Of a stretch of DNA of 64,000 nt, positions 52,126-60,968 are shown piece by piece (the stretch's first letter is position 1; each line of letters starts with the position of its first letter). Source of the DNA: Pseudomonas canadensis (lineage in GTDB: Bacteria > Pseudomonadota > Gammaproteobacteria > Pseudomonadales > Pseudomonadaceae); assembly GCF_000503215.1 (NCBI RefSeq), contig NZ_AYTD01000013.1:1-64000 (forward strand), given 5' to 3'. The notes under the pieces are model-generated. The model did not search any database. It was not told where the DNA came from and saw only the letters and a program-made list of their open reading frames with translations. The position numbers and the translations under genes were made by a program.

Positions 52126-52920
52126 TCAGTTCTTGTAGTCGGTATCACTGCGCTCCAACTGCCGGATCAACGCATTCCAATGCCGCGCCACACCTGGGCC
52201 TTCCCCACTGGCAAACACCTTCGCCTGCTGCTCGACCTTCTCCACCACCTCCCTCGGCGGGAAGATCAATTGCGCATTCCCCGCGGCCTGCGCCGCGACC
52301 TGGATATTGCACGCACGCTCCAACTGCTGCAGCTGCTGGAACGCATGCTCGACACTGACGCCTGCGGTCAACAACCCATGGTTACGCAGGATCATCACGC
52401 TCTTGTCTCCCAGGTCCGCGACCAGGCGCTCACGCTCGTCCAGGTCCAGGGCTACGCCTTCATACCCGTGGTACGCCACCCGCCCGGAGAAACCAATGGA
52501 ATGCTGGGAGATCGGCAGCAGGCCGTCTTTTTGCGCTGACACTGCAATTCCGTCGCGGGTGTGGGTGTGCAGCACTGCTTGCAGGTCGTGGCGTGCACCG
52601 TGGATGGCGCTGTGGATCACATAGCCGGCGTAGTTGATGCCCAGGCCGGTAGGATCGTCGACGATGGTGCCATCGAGGTCGACCTTGACCAGGTTGGACG
52701 CGCTGATTTCATCGAACAACAACCCAAAGGCATTGATCAGGAAATGCTCGTCCGGGCCCGGTACACGGGCGGAGAAGTGGGTGTAGATGTGGTCGGTCCA
52801 CTTGTACAAGGCCGCCAGGCGATAGGCGGCGGCCAGTTTGACGCGCACTTCCCATTCTTCCGAAGTGACGCGCTGGCGAACATTAGTGGAAACGCTGGAA
52901 ATCGAGGTGACGCTGCTCAT
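52126..52920 (-). CDS. Class II aldolase/adducin domain protein
   Basis: 264 residues. The zinc ligands are in LQAVLHTHTRDGIAVSAQ (HTH) and in MILRNHGLLTAGVSVEHAF. Start region VRVKLAAAYRLAALYKWTDH and HFSARVPGPDEHFLINAFG are classical. It cleaves or decarboxylates a hydroxy-keto substrate; substrate unknown. It lies 107 bp downstream of the LysR gene, same strand, in the organosulfur island. An AT-rich leader (52950-53030) precedes it. Confidence 0.87.
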   Translation of the reverse strand: MSSVTSISSVSTNVRQRVTSEEWEVRVKLAAAYRLAALYKWTDHIYTHFSARVPGPDEHFLINAFGLLFDEISASNLVKVDLDGTIVDDPTGLGINYAGYVIHSAIHGARHDLQAVLHTHTRDGIAVSAQKDGLLPISQHSIGFSGRVAYHGYEGVALDLDERERLVADLGDKSVMILRNHGLLTAGVSVEHAFQQLQQLERACNIQVAAQAAGNAQLIFPPREVVEKVEQQAKVFASGEGPGVARHWNALIRQLERSDTDYKN

Positions 52921-53027
52921 GGCAAAACTTCCTGGATGGCCTTAAGGACTTCCAGGCAAGCCTAGGGGATGCAAAAAAATAATAAAAAGCACATTTTAAT
53001 CTAAGCTAATTATTATTTTTTTTCATA

Positions 53028-53933
53028 TCAAGCTGCATCCTTGATCTTGTGCAACGAGGCCGCGACCCACTTGCCAAATGCATCTACCGGCCCCTGCAGG
53101 TTACCCAGGAAGTGCGGATAGATCAGCCACAGGTCCATCACCGGCTTGAAATCCTTGAGCGGCATTACCGCCAGTTGCTCACGATGGGCGCTACGCTCCA
53201 GCAACGGGCGTGGCACCAGGCCAAGGCCCAGGCCGTCCGCCACCAAGCCCAATTGCAGCTCAGTGCCAAAAGTCTCCAGGTTCACCCGCAATGCCAGCCC
53301 CTGGTCGGACAAGGTCCGCTGCAAGCCTGCGCGGAAACCGCAACCGTCCGGGTTGAGAATCCAGCCGTTCTGGTACACATCCGCCAGCTTGCAGGGCTTC
53401 TTCGGCAGTTGGGCCTTGGCACACACCACCACCAGTTCCATCTTGCCGATGGACTCGCCGATGATGTTGTCCGGGAAGATCTTGCCCGCCGGGAACAACG
53501 CCGCCGCCGCATCCAACTCGCCGCGCTCGATCTTGCCGACCAATTGGCTGCCCCAGCCCGTGGCGACCTGGGCGCGCAGGTCCGGGTATTCGGTACGCAG
53601 GTGCTTGAGCGCATCCAGCAGCACTACATCGCCGATGGTCTGCGGCACACCCAGGCGCAGCACGCCGGTGGGCGGTGCGTCGGTGGCCACCAGCTCACGC
53701 AGGGCATCCATCTCGCGCAGGATCAGCCGGCACTGCTCGTAGACGCGGGTACCGATCAGCGTAGGTTTGAGGGGTTTGGTATTACGGTCGAACAGCTCCA
53801 CGCCCAGCGCCTGCTCGAAGTTCTGCACACGGCGGGTAATGGCCGGCTGGGTCAGTTGCAACGACTCAGCGGCATGGCTAATGGACTGGCAACGAATCAC
53901 TTCGACAAAGGCATCGATATCGTCAATTTTCAT
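53028..53933 (-). CDS. LysR regulator of the organosulfur island
   Basis: 301 residues. Helix-turn-helix: IDAFVEVIRCQSISHAAESL, PAITRRVQNFEQALGVELFD. The effector domain includes TGVLRLGVPQTIGDVVLLDA. It is divergent from the thiol dioxygenase operon with a 217-bp AT-rich gap, and upstream of the aldolase on its own strand. ATG 53933 is preferred; an in-frame ATG at 53978 is possible. By position it should control both sides. Confidence 0.87.
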   Translation of the reverse strand: MKIDDIDAFVEVIRCQSISHAAESLQLTQPAITRRVQNFEQALGVELFDRNTKPLKPTLIGTRVYEQCRLILREMDALRELVATDAPPTGVLRLGVPQTIGDVVLLDALKHLRTEYPDLRAQVATGWGSQLVGKIERGELDAAAALFPAGKIFPDNIIGESIGKMELVVVCAKAQLPKKPCKLADVYQNGWILNPDGCGFRAGLQRTLSDQGLALRVNLETFGTELQLGLVADGLGLGLVPRPLLERSAHREQLAVMPLKDFKPVMDLWLIYPHFLGNLQGPVDAFGKWVAASLHKIKDAA

Positions 53934-54042
53934 TTGGGCCGCACATAGAGAACAGTCATTAAGATGTGTGCGAAGCATAGTTGCAGGAAAGCTATCTGGA
54001 TAGTCCGCGCTGTGATCGATAACGTCTAACGCTATTCAGACC

Positions 54043-54078
54043 GGTTCTAAATTACCTTCAGCTATAAGCTAATCATTA
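54043..54078. promoter_or_regulatory. Shared elements in the dioxygenase/LysR divergent promoter
   Basis: GGTTCTAA (54043-54050) has an inverted copy before the SsuD-like gene. TAAGCTAATCATTA (54065-54078) is repeated as TAAGCTAATTATTA at 53002-53015, before the aldolase gene. Candidate binding sites for the local LysR protein. Confidence 0.35.
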
Positions 54079-54150
54079 AAAAATAGCATATTAACTATAA
54101 ACATTATGCTTAGATAAACCCATCACCACCGACCACACCATGGAATTGTC

Positions 54151-54762
54151 ATGACCCAGGCCAAGCATCCCGAAAGACTCAGAGCCTTCATCGGCGCCCT
54201 GGCGGAATTGATCGACGGCAATCCACGCGAAGGCGACCTGTTGCACCGGGGCGGCAAACTGCTGGCGCAACTGGTCAGCCATGATGACTGGCTCCCCGAT
54301 GCGTTCGCCCAGCCCGATCCCGAGCGTTATCAGCAATTTCTGCTGCACGCCGACTCGCGCCAGCGCTTCAGCATCGTCAGTTTTGTGTGGGGGCCGGGCC
54401 AAAGCACGCCGATTCATGACCATCGGGTGTGGGGCCTGATCGGCATGCTGCGCGGTGCCGAATTTTCCCAAGGCTTCGAGCGCGCGCCGGATGGCCGCCT
54501 GGTGCCTGAAGGCAAACCGATCCAGTTGGTGCCGGGCCAGGTTGAAGCCGTGTCGCCCAAGGTCGGTGACATCCACCAAGTCAGCAATGCCCACAGCGAC
54601 CAGGTGTCCATCAGCATCCATGTGTACGGCGCCAACATCGGTGCGGTGCGTCGGGCGGTGTACCAGCCCGACGGCAGCGAGAAACTGTTTATCTCCGGTT
54701 ATTCCAACGCCTTCCTCCCGAATATCTGGGATTTGTCCAAAGAAAAGAGCCCTGCCCTATGA
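54151..54762 (+). CDS. Thiol dioxygenase (3-mercaptopropionate/cysteine dioxygenase type)
   Basis: 203 residues, cupin. Iron ligands His89 and His91 (TPIHDHRVWG) and His142 (DIHQVSNAHS) are present, with the Ser155-His157-Tyr159 triad (SISIHVYG) characteristic of bacterial thiol dioxygenases. Text such as RFSIVSFVWGPGQSTPIHDH and NAFLPNIWDLSKE strongly recalls the P. aeruginosa 3-mercaptopropionate dioxygenase. It oxidises a thiol to a sulfinate with O2. The stop overlaps the rhodanese start (ATGA). Confidence 0.92.
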   Translation: MTQAKHPERLRAFIGALAELIDGNPREGDLLHRGGKLLAQLVSHDDWLPDAFAQPDPERYQQFLLHADSRQRFSIVSFVWGPGQSTPIHDHRVWGLIGMLRGAEFSQGFERAPDGRLVPEGKPIQLVPGQVEAVSPKVGDIHQVSNAHSDQVSISIHVYGANIGAVRRAVYQPDGSEKLFISGYSNAFLPNIWDLSKEKSPAL

Positions 54763-56342
54763 CCACCGCATCCACCCGCAGCTTTGCCCAGCTTCGCCAG
54801 GCCCTGTTGGACCATCAAGAAGTCGCCCTGATCGACGTGCGCGAAGAGGCGCCGTTTGCCGAATCCCACCCGCTGTTCGCCGCGAACATACCGCTGTCCA
54901 AACTGGAACTGGAGGTGTATTCACGCATTCCACGGCGTGACACCCAGGTCACCGTCTACGACAACGGCGAAGGCCTGGCGGCCCGTGCTGTCGAGCGTCT
55001 GAGCGCCTTGGGCTACACACAGGTCAGCCTGCTTGAAGGCGGGTTGGACGGTTGGCGCAAGGCCGGTGGCGAGCTGTTCATCGACGTGAACGTGCCAAGC
55101 AAGGCGTTTGGTGAACTGGTGGAAAGCCAGCGGCACACACCGTCACTGGCCGCTGAAGAAGTACAGGCCCTGCTCGACAGCCAGGCCGATGTGGTGGTGC
55201 TCGACGCGCGGCGTTTCGACGAATACCAGACCATGAGCATTCCCACCGGCATCAGCGTGCCCGGTGCCGAGTTGGTGTTGCGCGCCCGCGAGCTGGCGCC
55301 GGACCCGGCCACCCGCATCATCGTCAACTGCGCCGGGCGCACCCGCAGCATTATCGGCACCCAGTCGCTGATCAATGCCGGCGTGGCCAACCCGGTGTCG
55401 GCGCTACGCAACGGCACCATTGGCTGGACCCTGGCCGGGCAGAAACTCGCCCATGGCCAGTCGCGCCGTTTTGCGCCGACCTCGGAAGAGCATCGCCAGG
55501 TCGCCGCCGCCGATGCCCGGCGGGTTGCCGACAAGGCCCGCGTGGGCCGCGCCACCCTGGCCGATCTGCACGCCTGGCAGCAGGAACCGACGCGTACCAC
55601 CTACCTGTTCGATGTGCGCACGCCGGAAGAATTCGAAGCGGGGCATCTGCCGGGCGCGCGCTCCACGCCAGGCGGTCAGTTGGTGCAGGAAACCGATCAC
55701 GTCGCCAGTGTGCGTGGCGCGCGGCTGGTACTCGCGGATGACGATGGCGTGCGCGCCAACATGTCCGCCTCCTGGCTGGCCCAGCTGGGTTGGGAAGTTT
55801 ACGTACTGGATAACCTGCAACCCACGCACTTCAGCGAGAAAGGCACCTGGATCGCGCCGGTGCCGACGCCCGCCCAAGCCGAGCTGATCAGTCCGCACAC
55901 CCTCGCCGACTGGCTCGGCCATGGCGACACCGTGGTGCTGGACTTCACCGCCAGCGCCAACTACGTGAAACGTCACATCCCCGGTGCCTGGTGGGCGCTG
56001 CGGGCACAGCTGCCCCAGGCCCTGGCAAAAGTGCCTGCCGCGCAACGCTACGTGCTGACCTGCGGCAGCAGCCAACTGGCGCGCCTGGCGGTGGCGGAAG
56101 TCGAAGCCATCACCGGCAAGCAGGTGTTCCTGTTACAGGACGGCACCGCCGGCTGGATCAACGCGCAACTGCCGCTGGAAGAAGGTGAAACTCACTTGGC
56201 CTCACCGCGCATCGACCGCTACCGCCGCCCGTACGAAGGCACCGACAACCCCAAGGAAGCCATGCAGGCCTATCTGGACTGGGAATTCGGCCTGGTCGAC
56301 CAACTGGCGCGTGACGGCACCCATGGTTTCTATGTGATCTGA
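54759..56342 (+). CDS. Four-domain rhodanese (sulfurtransferase)
   Basis: 527 residues with four rhodanese homology domains (about 5-105, 130-230, 265-352, 375-475). Active-loop cysteines are present in domains 2 (Cys191, VNCAGRTRS) and 4 (Cys435, LTCGSSQLA). Domains 1 (YDNGEGLAAR) and 3 (ADDDGVRAN) have lost theirs. A C-terminal extension (RPYEGTDNPKEAMQAYLDWE) follows. It moves sulfane sulfur. Coupling to a thiol dioxygenase suggests it handles the sulfite or sulfur released there. Confidence 0.9.
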   Translation: MTTASTRSFAQLRQALLDHQEVALIDVREEAPFAESHPLFAANIPLSKLELEVYSRIPRRDTQVTVYDNGEGLAARAVERLSALGYTQVSLLEGGLDGWRKAGGELFIDVNVPSKAFGELVESQRHTPSLAAEEVQALLDSQADVVVLDARRFDEYQTMSIPTGISVPGAELVLRARELAPDPATRIIVNCAGRTRSIIGTQSLINAGVANPVSALRNGTIGWTLAGQKLAHGQSRRFAPTSEEHRQVAAADARRVADKARVGRATLADLHAWQQEPTRTTYLFDVRTPEEFEAGHLPGARSTPGGQLVQETDHVASVRGARLVLADDDGVRANMSASWLAQLGWEVYVLDNLQPTHFSEKGTWIAPVPTPAQAELISPHTLADWLGHGDTVVLDFTASANYVKRHIPGAWWALRAQLPQALAKVPAAQRYVLTCGSSQLARLAVAEVEAITGKQVFLLQDGTAGWINAQLPLEEGETHLASPRIDRYRRPYEGTDNPKEAMQAYLDWEFGLVDQLARDGTHGFYVI

Positions 56343-56433
56343 CGGTATGCCCTTGCCGGGCCTTCCCAACAGCCGACCCCTTCTCGAGGCGGAGGCGACT
56401 GCAACCTAAAACCCTTAGTCTGGAGCCTCACTT

Positions 56434-57387
56434 ATGCGTCTGACCCTGCCCCTCCTGCTGATCGCTCTACTATCGGGCATCACCTACGCCGACGACCTGC
56501 AACCCTTGCGGGTCGCCAATCAGAAATCCACCATCAAGGCGCTGCTGGAAGCCTCCGGCGAATCGAAAAACGTGCCCTACGAAATCCGCTGGTCGGAGTT
56601 CCCTTCGGCCTCGCCCCTGGGTGAAGCCTTGAACGCCGGAGCCGTGGACATCGGCGCCCTCGGTGACGCGCCCTACGTGTTCGCCCTGGGGGCCGGCGCG
56701 TCGCTCAAGGTGGTCAGCATCATTCACTCCGAAGGGCGTAACACCACCGCCCTGGTGGTGCCCAAGGATTCACCGATCAAGACTGTCGCCGACCTCAAGG
56801 GTAAGAAGATTGTCACCGGGCGTGGCTCCATCGGCCATTACCTGGCGATCAAGGCCCTGGCCACCGCCGGGCTGACCTCCCAGGACGTGCAATTCATTTT
56901 CCTGCTGCCGAGCGAGTCGCGCCTGGTGCTGGACAACGGCACCGCCGACGCCTGGGCCACTTGGGACCCGTACACCACCGTGGTCACCTCGCAAAGCCAG
57001 GCCCGCGTGCTGATCAGCGGCAACAAGCTGCTAAGCAATCACCTGTACCTCGCCGCCACCAGCCAGGCCATCGCCGACAAGCGCCCGCAACTGGATGACT
57101 TTGTCGCCCGTCTCGACCGCGCCTATGCCTGGGCCAACGTGCACCCCAATGAATACGCGGCCGCCCAGGCCAAGATCACTGGCCTGCCGCTGGCAGTGCA
57201 TGTGGAAGTCGCCAAGGACACCCACCTGACGCCGGTCGCCATCGACGACGCGGTCATCAGCGGCCTGCAAGCGACCGCCGACACCTATCAAAAAGAAGGC
57301 CTGCTGCTCACGCATATCGACGTGTCACAGGGCTTCGACAAGAGCTTCAACGCCAAGCGTGCCCCCCTTTCCCAAGCCTCGCGCTAA
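56434..57387 (+). CDS. SsuA/TauA-type periplasmic sulfonate-binding protein
   Basis: 317 residues with a signal peptide (LPLLLIALLSGITYADD). The class signature is LRVANQKSTIKALLEASGES and GAVDIGALGDAPYVFALGAG, then VADLKGKKIVTGRGSIGHYL. These proteins capture sulfonates or sulfate esters for an ABC importer. No ATPase or permease gene is in this operon, so it must use one encoded elsewhere. GGAG precedes ATG 56434. Confidence 0.9.
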   Translation: MRLTLPLLLIALLSGITYADDLQPLRVANQKSTIKALLEASGESKNVPYEIRWSEFPSASPLGEALNAGAVDIGALGDAPYVFALGAGASLKVVSIIHSEGRNTTALVVPKDSPIKTVADLKGKKIVTGRGSIGHYLAIKALATAGLTSQDVQFIFLLPSESRLVLDNGTADAWATWDPYTTVVTSQSQARVLISGNKLLSNHLYLAATSQAIADKRPQLDDFVARLDRAYAWANVHPNEYAAAQAKITGLPLAVHVEVAKDTHLTPVAIDDAVISGLQATADTYQKEGLLLTHIDVSQGFDKSFNAKRAPLSQASR

Positions 57388-57399
57388 TAGGAGCAGAAC

Positions 57400-58764
57400 A
57401 TGAGCAAGCCACGTCAATTCAAACCGCGCCATTTAAAATTGGGTGCAATGGTCCACGGCGTCGGTCACGGCTGGGGCGAATGGCGCCACCCGAACGCCCA
57501 ACCCAACGCCAGCACCAGCTTTGGCTTCTACAAACAGCAGACTGAACTGGCCGAAGCCGCCAAGTTCGACTTCGTGTTCATCGCCGACAGCCTGCATATC
57601 CACGCCAAATCCAGCCCGCATTACCTCAACCGTTTCGAGCCGCTGACCATCCTCTCGGCACTCGCGGCAATCACCACGAACATCGGCCTGGTGGCGACCG
57701 TGACCGTCAGCTACACCGAGCCCTACCAGGTGGCGCGCCAGTTCTCGTCCCTGGACCATATCAGCGGCGGCCGCGCCGGCTGGAACGTGGTCACCTCCTG
57801 GTTGAGCGGCACCGCCGACAACTTCGGCAAGGCCGAGCATCCGCCCCATGCCGTGCGCTACCGCATCGCCAAGGAACACGTGAACGCGGTCAAGGGCCTG
57901 TGGGACTCCTGGGAAGACGACGCCTTTGCCTACAACAAGCAATCCGGCGAATTTTTCACCCCGAGCAAGCTGCATGCGCTGAACCACAAGGGCGAGTTCT
58001 TCTCGGTGAAAGGCCCACTGAACATCGCGCGTTCGCGTCAGGGCCAGCCAGTGATTTTCCAGGCGGGCACCTCCGAAGATGGGCGCAACTTCGCCGCAGA
58101 AAACTCCGACGCGATCTTTGTGCATGTGGACAGCATCGAGGAAGGCCTGGCCTATTCCCAAGACCTGAAGCGCCGCGCCAAAGGGTTTGGCCGCGACGCC
58201 GACAGCCTGTCGATTTTGCCGGGTATCCGCCCGATTGTTGGCCGCGATGAGGCCGAAGTGGAAAGCCGCTATCAGCAGGCCGTGGACCTGGTCACCGTGG
58301 AAGATGCAATCGTCGCCCTCGGCCGCCCATTCAACGACCACGATTTTAGTCAATACCCGCTGGACGCCCCCTTCCCCGAACTCGGTGACTTGGGTTCCAA
58401 CAGCCAGAAAGGCGGTTCCGACCGCATCAAGCAATTGGCCAAGGACGAAGGCCTGACATTGCGTGAGGTGGCGCTGCGCTTTTCGCGGCCAAAACGTGAT
58501 TTTGTCGGCACCCCGGAGCAAGTCGCTGACGCGATCCAGACCTGGTTCGAAACCGGCGCCAGCGATGGTTTCATCATCAATTCGGTACTGCCGGATGGCT
58601 TGCAGTATTTCACCGAACTGGTGTTGCCGGTGCTGCAGCAACGCGGCCTGTTCCGCACCGAATACAGCGGCCAAACGCTACGCGACAACCTGGGCCTGGA
58701 CGTGCCGGCCAACCGCTACAGCGTCGCCGTCGAGGTTGAAGAGCAGCAGCAGGCGCTGGCATGA
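57400..58764 (+). CDS. NtaA/SnaA/DszA-type FMNH2-dependent monooxygenase
   Basis: 454 residues, luciferase-like barrel. LKLGAMVHGVGHGWGEWRHP, FDFVFIADSLHIHAKSSPHY, LDHISGGRAGWNVVTSWL and VIFQAGTSEDGRNFAAENSD are typical of the branch that includes nitrilotriacetate, dimethylsulfide (DmoA) and dibenzothiophene sulfone monooxygenases. AGGAG precedes ATG 57400, 12 bp after the binding protein. It needs a flavin reductase from elsewhere. The stop overlaps the next gene by 4 bp. Confidence 0.9.
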   Translation: MSKPRQFKPRHLKLGAMVHGVGHGWGEWRHPNAQPNASTSFGFYKQQTELAEAAKFDFVFIADSLHIHAKSSPHYLNRFEPLTILSALAAITTNIGLVATVTVSYTEPYQVARQFSSLDHISGGRAGWNVVTSWLSGTADNFGKAEHPPHAVRYRIAKEHVNAVKGLWDSWEDDAFAYNKQSGEFFTPSKLHALNHKGEFFSVKGPLNIARSRQGQPVIFQAGTSEDGRNFAAENSDAIFVHVDSIEEGLAYSQDLKRRAKGFGRDADSLSILPGIRPIVGRDEAEVESRYQQAVDLVTVEDAIVALGRPFNDHDFSQYPLDAPFPELGDLGSNSQKGGSDRIKQLAKDEGLTLREVALRFSRPKRDFVGTPEQVADAIQTWFETGASDGFIINSVLPDGLQYFTELVLPVLQQRGLFRTEYSGQTLRDNLGLDVPANRYSVAVEVEEQQQALA

Positions 58765-59939
58765 GCCAATCCTCGCACCCTTCCCTACGCTCCGTGGAAG
58801 TCGCCCATTTCGACGCCCTGCTCGAACGCCTCACTGCCGAGCTGGCCAGCACCGCACACGTCTATGACGAGAGCGGCGCCTTCCCCCATGCCAACTTCCA
58901 GTTGCTGCACCAACATGGCTTGGTCGCCCTCACCGTGCCCAAGGCCCTGGGCGGCGGCGGCGCGAGCCTGCCCCAGGCTCGCAAGGCGATCAGTGCGATC
59001 GCCAAGGGCGAGCCGTCCACCGCGCTGATCCTGGTGATGCAGTACCTGCAACACACGCGCCTGCAAGACAGCAAAACCTGGCCGCCACACCTGCGCGCAC
59101 AAGTGGCGGAAGACGCCGTGCGCAACGGCGCCTTGATCAACGCCCTGCGCGTCGAACCCGACCTTGGCACCCCGGCCCGTGGCGGCCTGCCGGCGACCAC
59201 CGCCGTACGCACCGCGGAGGGCTGGCGCATCAGCGGCCGCAAGATCTACTCCACCGGCAGCCACGGCCTGAGCTGGTTCAGCGTATGGGGCCGCAGTGAC
59301 GATGCCGACCCACTGGTAGGCGCCTGGCTGGTGCCCAAGGACAGTCCCGGCGTGACCATCATCGACACCTGGCACCACCTGGGCATGCGTGCTACCTGCA
59401 GCCATGAAGTGGTGCTCGACAACGTGCTGGTGCCGCTGGACCACGCCGTCAGCGTCAGCCCGTGGAGCGCGCCGTCGCCGGAGCTGGACGGCGAAGGTTT
59501 CCTGTGGATGTCGGTGTTGTTGTCCTCGGTATACGACGCCGTGGCCCAGGCTGCGCGGGACTGGCTGGTGAACTGGCTGGAAGAACGCGCGCCGTCCAAC
59601 CTCGGCGCTGCGCTGTCGACCTTGCCACGTTTCCAGGAAACCGTCGGCCATATCGACACCCTACTGTTCGCCAACCGCAGCCTGCTTGATGCTGCCGCCG
59701 AAGGCCACACCCCGGCCGCCCATGCGGCGCAGTTGAAGTACCTGGTGACCCACAACGCGATCCGCGCCGTGGAGCTGGCCATCGAAGCCTCGGGCAACCC
59801 CGGCCTGTCGCGCCATAGCCCGTTGCAACGGCATTACCGCGACGTGCTGTGCAGCCGCGTGCATACCCCGCAGAACGACGCCGTATTGCAAGGCGTCGGC
59901 AAAGCCGTCTTCGCCCAACGCCAGAAGGAACGCACATGA
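58761..59939 (+). CDS. DszC/SfnB-type acyl-CoA dehydrogenase-fold flavoprotein
   Basis: 392 residues of acyl-CoA dehydrogenase fold: LHQHGLVALTVPKALGGGGA, then INALRVEPDLGTPARGGLPA and GWRISGRKIYSTGSHGLSWF. This branch contains sulfur monooxygenases such as DszC and the SfnB proteins, which use FMNH2 rather than acting on acyl-CoA. The ATGA overlaps on both sides show tight coupling with the monooxygenase before and the dehydrogenase after. Confidence 0.86.
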   Translation: MSQSSHPSLRSVEVAHFDALLERLTAELASTAHVYDESGAFPHANFQLLHQHGLVALTVPKALGGGGASLPQARKAISAIAKGEPSTALILVMQYLQHTRLQDSKTWPPHLRAQVAEDAVRNGALINALRVEPDLGTPARGGLPATTAVRTAEGWRISGRKIYSTGSHGLSWFSVWGRSDDADPLVGAWLVPKDSPGVTIIDTWHHLGMRATCSHEVVLDNVLVPLDHAVSVSPWSAPSPELDGEGFLWMSVLLSSVYDAVAQAARDWLVNWLEERAPSNLGAALSTLPRFQETVGHIDTLLFANRSLLDAAAEGHTPAAHAAQLKYLVTHNAIRAVELAIEASGNPGLSRHSPLQRHYRDVLCSRVHTPQNDAVLQGVGKAVFAQRQKERT

Positions 59940-60886
59940 GTCAGGTGATTGTCGCCAGCCAGCTGGACGAAGATTTCAATGAAGTGATTCGCGAGCGCTT
60001 GGCAAAGATCCATCCCGACGCCCAGGTGATCGACGTGCCCGTTGGCGTACCGAGCGACCTGCCGCCCCAGGCGAATATCCTGCTGCTGCGCCCGATCAAC
60101 GTGCGCGGCTACACCGCGCCGGACACGCCGCCACCGGGTTGGCCTTACGGCGTGCAATGGGTGCATCTGGTGTCGTCGGGCATCGATTTCTACCCGCAAT
60201 GGCTGTTCAACGGCCCGCCGGTGACCACCTCCCGTGGCAGTGCCGCTGACAACCTGGCCGAGTTTGCCTTGGCCGCGATCTTTGCCGCCGCCAAGCATTT
60301 GCCGGACATCTGGGTAAAGGATTCGCAGTGGAATTTCACCGCGTTGCGCCCGCTGAAGGGCACCACATTGGGCATCCTGGGGTTTGGTGCGATAGGCGAA
60401 CGTCTCGCGCAAAAAGCCCTGGCCCTGGGGATCAAGGTCGTAGCGTTGCGCCAAAGCCAGGAGCCTTTCAGCGCGGGAGTGGACGCCGCCAAGGACATCC
60501 ACGACCTGTTCGCCCGCGCCGATCACCTGGTGGTGGCCGCACCGCTGACCCCGTCCACGCGGCATATCATCAACCGCGATGTACTGGGTAGCGCCAAGCC
60601 TGGGCTGCACCTGATCAACATCGCGCGGGGCGGGCTGCTCGACCAGGAGGCGCTGTTGGAATCGCTCGATAACGGGCAGATCGGGCTGGCATCGCTGGAT
60701 GTGACCGAGCCGGAGCCGTTGCCGGACGGGCATGCGCTGTATACCCACCCGAGGGTGAGGTTGTCGCCACATACCTCGGCGATTTCCACGAATAGCCGCA
60801 ATGAAATTGCCGATACGTTTTTGGCGAATTTGGAGCGGTATGTGGCCGGACTTGAACTCCATAACCTGGCGAGTACCCCCGTGTAG
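59936..60886 (+). CDS. D-2-hydroxyacid dehydrogenase
   Basis: 316 residues. NAD motif TLGILGFGAIGERLAQKA. The catalytic Arg-Glu-His set is seen in NIARGGLLDQEAL, VTEPEPLPDGHALYTHPRV and RLSPHTSAIS. It interconverts a 2-hydroxyacid and a 2-oxoacid. ATG 59936 overlaps the preceding stop (ATGA). In this operon the substrate may be a sulfur-containing hydroxy acid such as mercaptolactate; that is inference. The stop codon lies inside a family B repeat. Confidence 0.88.
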   Translation: MSQVIVASQLDEDFNEVIRERLAKIHPDAQVIDVPVGVPSDLPPQANILLLRPINVRGYTAPDTPPPGWPYGVQWVHLVSSGIDFYPQWLFNGPPVTTSRGSAADNLAEFALAAIFAAAKHLPDIWVKDSQWNFTALRPLKGTTLGILGFGAIGERLAQKALALGIKVVALRQSQEPFSAGVDAAKDIHDLFARADHLVVAAPLTPSTRHIINRDVLGSAKPGLHLINIARGGLLDQEALLESLDNGQIGLASLDVTEPEPLPDGHALYTHPRVRLSPHTSAISTNSRNEIADTFLANLERYVAGLELHNLASTPV

Positions 60887-60964
60887 GAGCCGGCTTGCCG
60901 GTGATGGCGTCCTCATGATCACCACCAGGCTCAAAGGCCAATCGCCGGCAAGCCGGCTCCTACA
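60882..60964. repeat. REP-like repeat, family B copy 2 (inverted pair)
   Basis: TGTAGGAGCCGGCTTGCCGG at the left and its inverted copy GCCGGCAAGCCGGCTCCTACA at the right, 36 bp apart. The left arm supplies the TAG stop of the 2-hydroxyacid dehydrogenase gene. It lies between convergent operons. Confidence 0.88.
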
Positions 60965-60968
60965 GTTG

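Noticed and set aside
57433..58674. 413-codon frame antisense to the NtaA-type monooxygenase
   Set aside because: Antisense shadow of a well-supported gene; no domain features.
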